Assembly: GCF_020360975.1 (NCBI RefSeq)
Contig: NW_025408667.1
Location: 1 to 64,000 of the forward strand
DNA: 64,000 nt
Direction: 5' to 3'
DNA from: Hirsutella rhossiliensis
Taxonomy: Eukaryota > Ascomycota > Sordariomycetes > Hypocreales > Ophiocordycipitaceae
Shown here piece after piece: positions 30,478-42,999 of this stretch. The position numbers and the translations under genes are program-made. The notes beneath the pieces were generated by a model. That model worked only from the letters and a program-made list of their open reading frames with translations. It made no database searches and was not told the DNA's origin. How positions within the stretch are numbered: the first letter of the stretch is position 1; each line of letters begins with the position of its first letter.

Positions 30478-31270
30478 ACCTACTTAATTAATATAACTCC
30501 CTTAGCCTAAAGATATAATATAGGCTTAACTTAAGTATAGGAATATCTTAATACCCTCTTTTTCTTAAGGTATATAAGCAAAAGCGGAATTTTAGGAAAT
30601 TAAGGAATTACGTAAGACTACGTAATAGAGGGGAAGAAGGAGTATAAGGTAGGATTTTCAACGGAATTTATTAGTAGTATATTAGTATATAGAAGAGGTG
30701 TTAAAGTTAATAATTCTATCTCTATCTACTAGCGGACATGCTGTCTTATATAGACAATTATAGCTAAATAGAAAAACTTTTCGGGACTAGATTTAGGCTA
30801 CTATATAGCCCTAAGACTAGGAAATTCTATAATGCCTCGAGTATAGCTAGAAGTGTCTTAGTTCTACTAATATTCGTGTTTAAAGGAGGTTAGTCGTGCC
30901 GGTGTTCTTAAGAGGTCTTAGCTAGCATTCTAAGCTAGCTCTATTCTTTCGATTCCCGATTATACAATAACTAGCAACTCGTTTAATATATAATAACATG
31001 TAAAATAACGAGCGATTCTTGCTCTATAGTATAGGATTTTATCTATAATTATTATACTACTTATTAGCTTATATAATCGGGAGAGTATATTATAGCTGCT
31101 TTATTTATAGTAGGAACACCGTTCCTTATACTTTTAGCTAGCTATATATAGTTATTATACTTATATAAGCCCCTCCCTTATCTTAATAAATAGACTAAGA
31201 TATATATTATTAAATTTACCTTTCTATACCCCTATTTCTTTTATTATACTCTTAAGCTTTTACTTAAGAG
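30478..31270. repeat. RIP-mutated copy of the repeat at 2,385-2,600, split by a solo LTR
   Basis: Sequence on both sides of 30,563-31,130 is colinear with 2,385-2,600. Compared with the copy near the telomere, nearly all differences are C-to-T and G-to-A, mostly at CpA/TpG. This is direct evidence of RIP in this copy. Confidence 0.8.
30563..31130. mobile_element. Solo LTR (568 bp) with 5-bp target duplication CTTTT
   Basis: The insertion begins TCTTAAGG and ends CCTTATA, consistent with RIP-altered LTR ends. CTTTT is present on both sides (30,558-30,562 and 31,131-31,135), and a single CTTTT sits in the empty site at 2,461-2,465. The middle (about 30,700-31,060) keeps many CpA/TpG and is thus much less mutated than its surroundings. 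Its left end resembles the insertion at 54,917. Confidence 0.75.
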
Positions 31271-31359
31271 CTATAAGCCCGGTCTATATTACTAGATTAT
31301 CTTTTACCTATTAATATTACCTTTAAAGCTATTTATAAGCTATTAATACCGCTATAACT

Positions 31360-31848
31360 ATTATAAAGTATAGCTTAATTTATATTCTTAGAGATATCCC
31401 TTTATAAGAGGGACCTAGGAAGCTAAAAAACACTAGTATAAAATAAGGAAGAAGGAGCTAAAAGGAGCTATAGAAAGGAAGGTAAGAGTAAGAGGGGAAG
31501 TAAGAGTAGTAATAGCTTCCTATAAAGATAGTAAGAGATAAGATAGATATACTAGTAACGGCTAGAATAAAGGGAAAAAACTTATAAGAAGCTTAGTAGT
31601 TAAAAGGATATTAATAGCTTCTTTAAGTAGGATCTTCTTTATTAATTAAGATACTAAATATATATAAAGAGGAGCGTTAGATAAAGGAAAGAAGGATAAT
31701 TATAGTAATATAATAATTACTCCCTTACTATAATTACTACCCCTATAAGAATTAAATGACTTTACCCTACCTATCTAACCCCTTACTTTTAATTTTACCT
31801 TTATATATTCTATATATACTTCTTATATCTCTCTTTATAAGAGTTATA
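31360..31848 (+). repeat. Copia LTR, plus orientation
   Basis: 489 bp, matching the LTRs at 33,091-33,576 (direct) and 34,805-35,289 and 48,373-48,858 (inverted). It is heavily RIP-mutated. It is followed by internal sequence that matches, inverted, the DNA left of the LTR at 48,373, so this is a 5' LTR. Confidence 0.8.
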
Positions 31849-33090
31849 AGCTTAGGAGGAATAGAATTCTTATACCTTTTAGGTACTATAAAAGGCACCT
31901 TTCTTATATCCCTTATAGTTCCCTTTTACCCCTTTAACTAAAAAAGCCGATTTTTAACTAACTTTTCTACCCTTCTAAAATAATATTAAAAAACGACTCT
32001 ACTACCCTTATAGATTATAGAACGATTCTTATAGAGCCTTAAGATTAAGTTAAGTAAGTAAAGAAGCTATAAGCTTAAGTAAATAAAACTATCTATAATT
32101 TAATCTTCTTTAATAAGTAGAACCCTTTTAAGCCCCTTTTTTATCCTAAAGTAACGGAATTTATAAAAGGAGCTACCCTCTTTTTAGAGCTAACTACTAT
32201 ATAGTAAAGAGCTTTTTCTACTACCTTAAGTAACTATAAGAGTTACTATAAGGAATACCTTTATAAGATAAAGCTACTAACTACTATATATATAGCTATA
32301 ATAGAATTTATTAGTACTATAAAGCTAATCTCTATTTAAATAAAAGAAACTCTTAGGTAGTAGCTCTTAAAGCTTAAGACCTTAATAGCTCCCTTAAGGG
32401 GCTATATAACTAACTATAATAAGAAGACTTATATATCCTACCTAGAAGCCTTTTTTACTAGAAACCTCCTAGCCTCTTTATAGCTAGCTAAGTAAAAAGA
32501 AATCCTTAAGGAAGCTAACTAATACTTCTTAATAAAAGCTCTTTATAGCTAGTAGCTATAAGATATATCTATACTAATAAAGCTTATTAGTAATAGTTAC
32601 TTAGCTATCTTTTAAGAAGCTAGCTAAGAACTAAATAAAGAGGCTACTAAAGTATAATAGTAAGTAGTCTTATTTCTTTATAGCTAGTACTTAACTTAGA
32701 CGGTCTAACCTACTACCCTTATAGCTATTATAGCCTTTACTACTATAGCCCCCGCTACTATTACTACTGCCCCTCTAGCTTTACCTCCTTTTAAAGCCTT
32801 AACTTTATCTTTAACTATAGCTACTACCTTAGCCCTAGCACTACCTACTTCTTTAAGTCTAGCCCTATTAGTCCGTCTAGCCTAGCTAGTCCCTTTATAG
32901 ATATATTAGTCCGTTAGTTAAAAGATTAAGGAACTAATTAAGTTAGAACCTCGTTAAAATTAGTAATATAGAGTAAAAAGGGGGGGTTTTTAAGTAAACC
33001 TTTTAAACTAAGATAAGGATTCCTTAAAGAAATAAAAAACTAGAGGACGAAATAGCTACCTAGCCTATAAATCTCTAGGCTATAGGCTAT
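31849..33090 (+). mobile_element. Copia gag/5' internal region, RIP-mutated, truncated
   Basis: Colinear in inverted orientation with 47,752-48,372 and neighbouring host-element DNA (gag side). Stops are frequent. A short open frame at 31,756-31,941 is chance, because it spans the LTR/internal junction. Pol is missing, so the element is internally deleted between its two LTRs. Confidence 0.65.
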
Positions 33091-33576
33091 TATTATCGCG
33101 AAGCGTAGCCTAATTTCGTAGGTCTTAGAGATATCCCTTAGTACGAGGGACCTAGGAAGCTAAAAAACCGGTTTAAAAGAAGGAGCTAAAAAGAGGTATA
33201 GAGAGGAGGGTAGGGGTATAAGGGAAAGTAAAAGTAGCAATAGCTTCCTATAAAAGCAGCGAAAGATAAGATAGATATACTAGTAACGGCTAGAAAGGAG
33301 GGGAAAACTAATAAAAAGCTTAGTAGTTAAAAGGATATTAGTAGCTTCTTTAAGTAGGATCTTCTTTATTAATTAAGATACTATATAAGTATAAAGAGGG
33401 GCGTTAAATAAAGGAAAGAAAGATAATTAAGGTAATATATTAATTACTCCCTTACTATAATTACTGCCCTTATAAGAATTAAATATCTCTGCCCTACCTA
33501 TCTAACCCCTTACTTTTAATTTTACCTTTATATATTTTTATATATACTTCTTATATCTCTCTTCGCGAGAATTATA
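33091..33576 (+). repeat. Copia LTR, plus orientation
   Basis: 486 bp, begins TATTATCGCGAAGCGTAGCC and ends CGCGAGAATTATA. There is no polypurine tract directly before it, unlike the LTR copies at 34,805 and 48,373. This agrees with an internal deletion, or with it being a separate solo LTR. I found no matching target duplication. Confidence 0.75.
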
Positions 33577-34804
33577 GTACTAGTAAGTCTTTAAGAAAAA
33601 CCGACCTAAAGGATTTAGACTTTTAAAAAAGCTAAAAGAAACGATTTAATAGTCTCTTAAGGTATAGAGGCTAAGACCTATAGTAGGATCGATATCCTAA
33701 GGTAGCTTAGGTAGCTAGGCACCCTAAGCTTAACGTAGAAGGTAGGATCTATTATCTTTATAGTCCTTTTAAAGGCTATAAGAGCTAAATACTAGAAAAA
33801 AAGCCTTTATATAATAGGTCTATATATTTAGGTTAAGGCTTATAAGGAATATAATATATATATATAGTACTATAAGTACCTTTCCTTTACCTATAACCCT
33901 TAGACTTACTAGTAGCCTATTAAGTATACCTTTTACCTAGAAAAGTACCTAACTAAGGATTATAGCTACCTTAGCTATAAGGCTAGCTAAGGCTACTCTT
34001 ACTTTAAGGTCTAATACTATAACTATAAAAGAGAGTACCTTATAACTAATAAGGTATAATATAAAGTTTATAAGGGAATAACTAATACTTAATAGCCTTA
34101 GCCCCCTTATACTTATAAGGCCCCCTTAGCCTCTTAGGCCCCTTAGGCCTAACTAAGACCCTATTAGTATTATATAGTATAATATTAATAGGTAGGAAAT
34201 AGCTAACCTATCGATCTTAAAGTAAGCCTTAGAAATAAAAGTAAACCTTATCTTATTATAAGAGCCTTACCTTTATAAGATCGATAATAGCTATATCCCT
34301 ATATAGTATCTAGCTTATAATATTATAACCCTTATTCTTTTTACTAACTTTCCTAAGCTTACTAAGAGGCCTAGGGTTATAGCTTATATAAAGAAGAAAG
34401 CTTAAATAAAAGCTAGCCTTAGCTTTAACTTCTTTTACGACCTTAATATATAGGCTATAAAGGTAAAAGGTACTAAGCTATTTACCCTTATTAACTTATA
34501 TAATAAAAAAGATATTAAAGGGGCCCTACCTAGCTAAAGCTAGTAAGGGCCCCTTATAATAAAAGGCTACTACTAATAGCTTAGCTCTTATACTTAATAG
34601 GCCCTTACTAGCTAAGCTTACTACCTATAACTATAAGAAGGTAAACTAAAAGGTTTTATTAAACTACTTAGCTAAGAAGAAATAAGACCTTCTTATAGTT
34701 ATAAAGAAGGTAAAAAAAAGAAACGACTTTAAAAGGATAGCGTCTCTTTTAATAAGAACCCTTATAAAGGCCTTATATATAGCAATACTAAAAAAGAAGC
34801 CCTA
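33577..34804 (+). mobile_element. LINE (Tad1-like non-LTR retrotransposon) fragment, RIP-mutated
   Basis: Around 34,015-34,085 the plus strand reads YNYKREYL, consistent with a CCHC knuckle (CYNCKREGHL) after Cys-to-Tyr RIP changes. From about 34,160 it reads LEIKVDLILLQEPYLYK and then PRVIAYIKKKA, the start of an apurinic-type endonuclease domain, as in LINE ORF2. Reverse transcriptase is not present; the copy is cut by the copia LTR at 34,805. Confidence 0.65.
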
Positions 34805-35289
34805 TATAAGTCTCGCGAAGAGAGATATAAGAAGTATATAAAAATACTTAAAGGTAAAATTAGAAGTAAGGGGTTAGATAGGTAGGGCAGAGAGATTTAA
34901 TTCTTATAGGAGCAGTAATAATAGTAGGGGAGTAATTATTATATTTCCTTAATTATCCTTCTTTCCTCTATCTAACGCCCCTCTTTATACCTATCTAGCA
35001 TCTTAATTAATAAAGAAGATCCTACTTAAAGAAGCTACTAATATCCTTTTAACTACCGAGCTTTTTACTAGTTTTTTCCCCTTCTTTCTAGCCGTTACCG
35101 GCATATCCGTCTTATCTCTTACTACCTCTATAGGAAGCTATCGCTACTTTTACTTCCCCTCTTACCCCTACCCTCCTCTTTATACTTCTTTTTAGCTCCT
35201 TCCTTAAAACCTATTTTTTAGCTTCCTAGGTCCCTCTTACTAAGGGATATCTTAGAGAACTACGAAATTAGGCTACGCTTCGCGACACA
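34805..35289 (-). repeat. Copia 3' LTR
   Basis: 485 bp, near-identical to 48,373-48,858. It ends (plus strand) GCGACACA, i.e. TGTGTCGC read on the element's own strand, so the TG start of this LTR escaped RIP. Confidence 0.85.
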
Positions 35290-36449
35290 CCCCCTTAGCT
35301 ATAGCCTGCCCTTATAGAAAGGGTAAAGCTAAATACCTAGGCCGGTAAGCGTATAGAGGAGGTCTTAGTCTATACTTATCCCTTACTTAAGAAATCCGGG
35401 TTTTAGCCCCGGGCTCTCTTAGACCTACTTTAGGAAAAGGGGCCTAAGGAGGAAATTAAGTTTAATAAGAAAGAGGGGCTTCTCTAAGGATAAGTCCCTA
35501 AAAAAGGGGGCCTTTAAGAAGAATAAGTCCTAATTAAGCTAGGGGCCCTCCTTTAGGATAAGTCTTAATTCCTCTCTTTGGCTATAGACGTCTCCTTCCT
35601 CCTACGTACTATTAGCTCCTCTCGTAGACTCTTAAGGCGGGCTTCTAAGGATAGCTTTTCTCGAACGTCTTCTAGCTTAATTTACTATAAAAAGATAGCT
35701 AGCTTCTACTTTAATAGGGGCTTTATAAGACCGTTAGCTTTTATTAATACTATTAGAACCTAACGGATAGAAATAAGTCCCCTTTAGACCTCTTAGCGTA
35801 ACTAATAATAATAAATATTAATATACTATAGCTAGGTCGATAGCTTACTATTTTCCTCTATAAAAATCTATATAGTCTATATATTATCGCATTCTATAGC
35901 TAATAGGGTTAGAATTTATAGTTATAGAGATATTAGTAGCCGGCTAAGGAAAATCGCTTCTTTTAACGCTTTTAAAAGAGCTAGTAGCCCTACCTCTATA
36001 CTAAAAGTCGTAACTATAGCTTGCTTTAAAGCTCTCTAAGTAATAGTTCCTCTAAAAAGGGATATAATATACCCTTATAAGCTCTTTCTACCTAAGGAAT
36101 TGTCCGTAAAGGACGAATCGCTTAAATAAAGGAAGAATTTAGTAGCTAATTTCTTCCTTTTCTACCCTCCTAGGCATAGACTATATAATCTTATTAAATA
36201 AGGATAACTCTATCTACTACTTCTTAATGCCTAGGGCTAGGATTCTAGTTATGCCTAGCTAGCTAAGAGACTATAAAAGAGATATTAGGTCTAGTAGAAA
36301 TAGCTAAAAAAAAGCTAGGAGCTTACCTTTTATTAATATTAGTGTTTCTCTTACTCCCTAGCTTAAAAGGACGGATTAGGCAAAAGCTCTTTATCTAATA
36401 TAGGCATAGAGGGAAACTTCTTATCGAGGGAATTAAGAAGGAATTTATA

Positions 36450-37250
36450 AGCGACCTTATCGATATAGGCGTCCTAGGTAAGCTAGATAGTCTATTAGGA
36501 CTTATTCTAAAGGATTTATATCCCTAGGAACTACTTTAGCTCCCCTAGCCTAGTTATCTTATACCTTTATTATAGGCCTTATATAGCCTCCTTAGTAGTA
36601 GCTTCTTCCTCTTTTAAGTAGGCCTAGATAATATTATCGACGTAAAAGAAGACTATAATTTTACCCTTTTATATTATATATAGTTCCTAAGGGACTTTCT
36701 TAAAGCCTAGGGCTTTAAGGGAACCTATTAAATACTATTACTAAATAAGGGGTAATCTTCGTAGTCTATATAAAGCTTTCCTAAGCTATAGAACCTTTCC
36801 TAGCTATTAAAAGCCTAGTAAAAGGCGTATATAGATAACTTCTTCTTCCTTAAGTAAGCAGTTAATAAAGGCGTTAACTATATCTATCTAATTAAGCTCG
36901 AGGTCGAATTCTACTACTATAGCTATAAGGGTCTAAAAAGATATCCCTACTAAGGTAGTTGCCTTAGTAGGTAAATCCCCTTTTTCCTACTAGTTCCTAT
37001 AAATAACTAGCCGGGCTTTATACTTTTAAAGGAAGCCGTATTTATTAGCCTTATAAATAGGGACCTACTTATAGCTAAGGACCTATTTTCCTCTTGCCTT
37101 TTTCTTAAGGACCTCTTTAAAAGACCCTATCTCTTCGTATAAAGCTAGGTAGTCTTTCTAGGCCTAGAAAAACTAGTCTTTTAAGGGGTGTTTTTCTAGC
37201 TGCTTTTAGTTTACTAGTAGGTCCGGGAGGTCTCTTTTATATACCTTCCT
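36450..37250 (-). pseudogene. Copia reverse transcriptase remnant
   Basis: The region holds the active-site motif VFFYVDD in mutated form (FFYVDN, about 36,627-36,650) followed by a stop at a former tryptophan codon and ELK-FLGI with another Trp-to-stop change. The second catalytic aspartate has become Asn by G-to-A change, so the enzyme is dead independently of the stops. Confidence 0.8.
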
Positions 37251-37789
37251 TACTAATAGTAGCTTAAAAAGCCGGCCTACTATAAACGCTCTATAGGAAC
37301 CGTCTTTTATTAGTATTAAATAGAAGTCGGAAAAATAATTAAAATAAGGGAGAGGTTAGTCTTCTTTCTTAACCGTATCGGGCCCTATACCTTCCTTTAC
37401 TTCTCGAAGTAGGGATAAAAAGGCAGCCGGGTAATCCTTTAAAAGAGGTGCCTTTCCTACCCCCTTAAGGGTCGAGACGAGAAGACTAATAGAGAAAGTT
37501 ACTTTTAGATCTTCTTCTTATTCCGTAAGAGGAGGCGTAGGACGGTAGGCGTATTCTAGCTCTACCGATTTCCTATAGTCTCCCTCTTTATCTAGATTAT
37601 CTAATCTAGTAGCTTCCTCTTCTTTAAAGTCGGCGTTATCCTTAACTACTTTAACGTTAGTTTCTTCTTCCGTTTCCTTATCTAGGGCCTCTTCTTATAA
37701 CTATTCGGAAGGGGGGATTAAAATCTTCTAAATTAGCTAACGTTATAAAAGTAAGAGGGGCTATTAATCCCTCTTTCTATCGAAGAAGC

Positions 37790-39600
37790 TAGATTTATCG
37801 AAAATTATATCCCTAGTTAAAATAACCTTCTATAAAAGAGGAATCTAGATTCGGAAGATATTTATAGAATTATAACTAACGAGGTAACTAATAAAGGCTC
37901 TAGGATTAAGCTTTCTTTTCTTCTTCTTTTTAGCTATATATGTAGTATTACGTATGCCTTATAGCCGTAGGTATAAAGGTAGGCTAGCAGGCCCTCTTCT
38001 TCGTAAAGAGCTTAAGGGGGGATTTCTAGTCTATTCCTTAGGTAGTCCCTCTAAGGTCCTTAGGGTCCTAAGGGGTCCGGTTCTAAAGGTAATAGGCGGT
38101 CTTAATAACTTCCCTTTAAAGGTCGTAGGGAAGCCTTATAGCTAGTCTTATCGTACGGGCCCTTTCTATTATAGCACCCCCTAATCTTTCTGCCCCTCTA
38201 TTCTAGGCCTAGGTATTCGGTGCTAATAGGAGGGGTAAAATGCCCCTTTTTCGAAGCTAATTTAAGATATCCTTTATAAATAGCTCTCTATTAGACTATA
38301 TCTTCTTTACCTTATAGCTAAAGTAGGATTTTATCTAGTTAATAAAGTCCTAGAGGATAAACTAGTTATACTAGCTTAGGTAGGTCCGTAAGAAATAAGG
38401 GAAAACTATCCCTAAAAAGGCATCTATAAAAAACATTACCCTAACGAAGCTTTCTTAATCCCTAGAGACGTCGGTCTAGTCGACCTAAATTTCCTTATAC
38501 GGCTAGTCCGGCCGTAAAGGCGTTCGTCTAGAAATTCGTCTCCTAGTCTTTCCTTAGCCGTAGTATTCGTATTCGATAGTCTTTAGGCCCCTTATTCGTA
38601 CGCCCTATTATTAGCCTAGCTTATATAAAGCTAGGGGGCCTAGGTAACTAAGTTATGCGTACTAAAGAAGACCGTTTCCTTAGGCTACTAAAAGAGGGTC
38701 CTTAGAACCTACCCTCCTAATAGGGAAAGCTAACTTCTAAGAGATTCCTTCCTAAGGATAGGTCGGAATTCGAGAATAAATTAACCGAATTTTTCCTTAA
38801 TAAGCCCGATAGTCTAATTCTTCTAGACTAGCCTTATAGGTTTAGACATTATATCTTAGAAGATCCCTTCCTCTTAAAGAAAGTAAAAGGAAATTAAGCT
38901 CGTTAAGAATCGAGGGTAAAAAGCTACCCTTTTTCTTCGAAGAATTTATATAAAACCGTTAGGTAATTTTATCGTAAAATTTACCCTTCTATATCCCTCT
39001 ATCTATACGGTTAATTCCCCGGTAATAAGATATTCCCTTTATACCTTCTTAAAGGACCGGAATCGTAAGAGTATATTATAAATATCGAGGGAAGTACTAG
39101 AGTTAAGGATACCTGATTTTCGTAGGGGATAATCGGAGGGCTCTAACGGTTAGTCTTAGCCTTATTAATCTATAAGGAAGACGAAGGCTAGATTTACTAT
39201 ACTAATAATTTTTCCTTAAATTTACGGCTTAAATAAGGGTAGCGGCGTTAGTTACTATTTCTTAGTAACCTAAATCTCGTCTATCTTCTTCTATAATAAG
39301 GGGTCCTCCTTAAGAGACTATTATATTATTTCTTATAGCCTCTTTAAAGGATTAAATCCTTTAGGTCGGTTTTCCTCGAAGACCTATTAGTATTATAATA
39401 ACCGATAGCCTAGTAATTTATAGGCTAGGCAGCTATTTCGTTTAGTCTTTTATTTCTTCGAGGAATCCTCGTCCCGATCTAGAAGGTCTGCTTAAAAACC
39501 TCCCCTTTTAACCCCTTATTACTAATTTTAACGAAGAGGTTCGATTTCGACTAGTTCCTTAATTTTTCGACTAACGGACTAAAAGGTCTATTAGGGGACT
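37790..39600 (-). pseudogene. Copia integrase and gag-pol N-terminal remnant
   Basis: RAFIGYLVSYNSINIFRIQ and KVILTRDIIFD (about 37,790-37,920) are the copia integrase C-terminal block, normally RGWLGYLVGYDSTNIYRIW. Further right the frame is broken by many stops and only weak gag-like sequence remains. An apparent plus-strand frame at 37,954-38,145 is antisense to this and is not taken as a gene. Confidence 0.65.
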
Positions 39601-40035
39601 AGTCGGGCTAGATAGACTAATAGGACCGGGGCCGGGCCTAGAGTAAAAGGCGGAGCCGGGGCCGGGCCTAGGGCAGCCGTTAAAGATAGTGTTAATACTC
39701 TTAAGGGAGGAGGAGCTAGAGGGGTAACAGCCGCAGCAGCAGTAGCGGGAACCGTAGTAATAGGGGCTATAGTAGCTATAGGGGCAGTAGGTCGAGCCGT
39801 CTAAGTCGAGTACTAGCTACGAAGGAATAAGACTACTTACTATTATACTCTAGTAGCCTCTTCGTTTAGTTCCTTACTAGCTTCTTAAAAGATAGTTAAG
39901 TAACTATTACTAATAGGCTTTATTAGTAGAGATATATCCTATAGCTATTAGCTAGAAAGAGCTTCTATAAGATAGTATTAGTTAGCTTCCTTAAGGATTT
40001 CTTCCTACTTAGCTAGCTATAAAGAAGCTAGTAGG

Positions 40036-40481
40036 TATAACGACCGGTATTATTCCTAAGGGATAAACCTATCGAGGGGTTTATATTAGTAGATATAATA
40101 GGGCGTGGTCTAAGTAATAATAAGTATATTACGTTAGTAATAAGTCGGAGGTTATAGACCGTAGACTATAACTAGGTAATTAGAATTAAAGATTAAACGG
40201 AATAAAGAACTATATTAAAAGCTAGAGAGCTATCTATCTAAAGTAAAAGTAGGTAGCTATATATACCTATAGAGACTGTCCTTAGATTATAGGCCTAGCT
40301 ATAATCCCTAACGTTAGATCGTATAGAGCGTAGTAATCTCGTTAATCCTAGATTACTTAGATCTCTACGATCCCCTTAATCCTATATCTATTAGATAGTC
40401 GTGCCGACTATTTATCTATTAGACCGTGTTACGTGCTTAACGCGGTCGACCGTTAGCGGCCTAGTAGCTATAGTCGTAATA
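40036..40481 (-). repeat. Gypsy 3' LTR
   Basis: 446 bp, direct repeat of 47,298-47,746 with scattered C/T and G/A differences. It begins directly after the target duplication. Confidence 0.92.
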
Positions 40482-40566
40482 CGATATCTCCCCTCCTTTT
40501 AGTCTTATCCGTAAGACCTACTATAGCTGCCTTAGCCGCCGTATATAAATATACCCTTATCGCGTC

Positions 40567-40881
40567 GTGCGTAAGTATATCGTTCCTTATCTCTTTATCC
40601 TTTTAGGATATACTACTAATAGTATATCTAGTCGTATACTAAAAAATCGTTCCCGAAAAGCCTTTAAGCGTGCTACTCTTACCGAATATATCGACTTAAG
40701 TAGAGATCCTATTAATATACCGTATACTCGATACTTTAAGGCGAAGAAGACGAATTATCGGATAGCCGAAAATTCTTCGCGCTATAATAATTATATTGCT
40801 AGTAGTTGTCCCTATTATAATAGTGTTTTAGTAGCCTCTTCTTATAGGTATCTTTTAATTCTTTTTACGCGTAGTAGCTAA
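40567..40881 (+). other. 104-codon open frame antisense to the gypsy pol
   Basis: It lies just inside the 3' LTR on the strand opposite gag-pol, and is open despite RIP. It encodes ATLTEYIDLSRDPINIPYTR, followed by a Lys/Arg-rich, coil-like stretch, and may once have had CxxC pairs (now Tyr). It could be an accessory antisense ORF of the element or chance. No family recognised. Confidence 0.3.
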
Positions 40882-42999
40882 CGTATTTCTTTTAGTAACT
40901 AAATTATTAGCGGAGTAGCATAGGCTATATTCCGAAGAGGAGGAAGCTAGGGAAGCCTTATTAGAGCTTTAGGCATAGCTTATAAATCTTTAGTCGTAAA
41001 TATCTATCGCTATTAATCGTTTAGCTCGTATCTAGAAGATTTAGAATTATATAAAGGAAAAGAGTTCCGAGTTATTTCGTTATAGTATCTAAAAAGTAGA
41101 TACCGAGGATAGCGTTTTGCCTACGCTTAATACGTATAAGTATTAGGTAGTAAATAACTTATAATCGTTAGGCGTTCCTAATAAGGCGAATTAGTCCTTA
41201 TTTAGTATTAGTAAGGAGTTTATAGATCTTAGTCCTTTAATCCCTCCTAAACCTTCTAGTAAAATTATCGAAGTAGAGAGCCGTAGTAGGTTAAGTGCTT
41301 AAGTAGTTCCTAGGTATTTTCCTTTAGTCTATATCCCTTCTACTTAATAAGGTATTCTTATTACTAACCTTATTTTCTTATATCTAGTATTTATTCTACT
41401 TTATATTCTTAATCGTCGTCGACTTCGATTTTTTCCTATAGTTTAGCGTTTTATAGCGCTAGTTCTAATAATAAGATATAAAATATTAGGTATATCCGTA
41501 TTATTCTCCCTCTTAAAAGATTAGTCCTTATAATCTTTTCCGATTATAGTAAGTAGATATTCGTTCTCTAATAAATTAAAGTTCTTATTATATTTCTTTA
41601 TATAATTTTTATAGCTAATCTACTTATAATATCGCTTATTCCGCTTATAGTCCTTATCGAGTAACCTTAAATACTTCTAGGTTATATCCGTAATTAGCGT
41701 ATACTAGTAAGAGCTTAGTTATTTCTATAACTAAGCTATTATAAGCTAGTTACGCTATTAGTAGCTATTTAACCTAATCGTTTTATTTATAGCTAATATA
41801 GCATCGTAAATATTATTTAAGCGTTTAGTTAAGTCGTTCTATTTATCTATCTATTTATAGGTAATAAGCTATACTAAGCTTATATTTCGTCCTTAATTAT
41901 ACTATAAGAGCTTACTAAAACTTAGCTATAAATATACTTCCTCTATTAAAGATAATCTTATTTAGTAGTCCGTAATTACTAATAATTATTTATAGGAATA
42001 TATATACTAGCTCTTCTATATTACTTACTTCTTTATATAGTAAAAAATACCTATACTTCGTTAGTCTATTAGTAATAATAAATATACTATTATACTTAAT
42101 ATTAGTTATAGGTTCTTTTAATAGTAATAGCTTTATAATATAGTCGAAAGCTATCGAATCCTATAGTTTCTCTAGTACTAGTAGCGGTTATAATTCTCTG
42201 TATAGTTTATATCGTTTAGCTTTACTTCGTATATAAAGTTTATATTCTTTAATAACTTATTATACTACTTCCTTAAGCTATAGGAAGTTATATTATCGTT
42301 TAATCCGTTCTATTATTCTTTAGATTCCTTAGTATCTATATATTAAATATTTATATATATCTTATATAACTTTATCTTATAATTTTAATAGTATCTATAT
42401 TTTATTTTTATATATTAAAACTTCTAAATATTCTATATCGTATCCGTTTAATACTTTATATTCTTTTATCTATTTTAGGATCTTTTAGTATATTAAGTTA
42501 TTAGGTTATACTTTAAATATTATATTTAGCTATCGTTACTAGTAGTTCCCGTTTTCGTTGATTTCTAGGAGCTGTCCTTTTACTATAGGTGCCCCTATAT
42601 TATAGTTACTTCGTCGACTAAGGGCATTAGCTCGACCGTTTTCTATTCCTTTTCTATAGATTATTTCGTAGTCGAATTCCGATAAATATTCGGCCTATTA
42701 GATCTATTATCCGTTTAACTATTACGTCGTTATAAAATATAAGATATTCTTATAATCTATATAGACCTTAACTTTATATTTACTTCCGAGAAGGTAGTAT
42801 TAAAATTCCTTAAAAGCTTAAATAATTATAAGGAATTCTTTATTATAGATAGGGTAATTAAGTTCTACGCTATATAGCTTTTTCGAGTAAAATATAATTA
42901 GTTATAGTCTTCCTTTATTATCTTTTTATCCGATTTATACTCTTAGAGTAAAGTCTAATATATTAGTTTTAAGTTCGATTTATCGTTCTAGATCGAAGG

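Noticed and set aside
31756..31941. 61-codon hydrophobic frame on the plus strand
   Set aside because: Spans the end of a copia LTR and the internal start; chance frame in RIP DNA.
35578..35763. 61-codon plus-strand frame
   Set aside because: Inside the copia 3' internal region on the non-coding strand.
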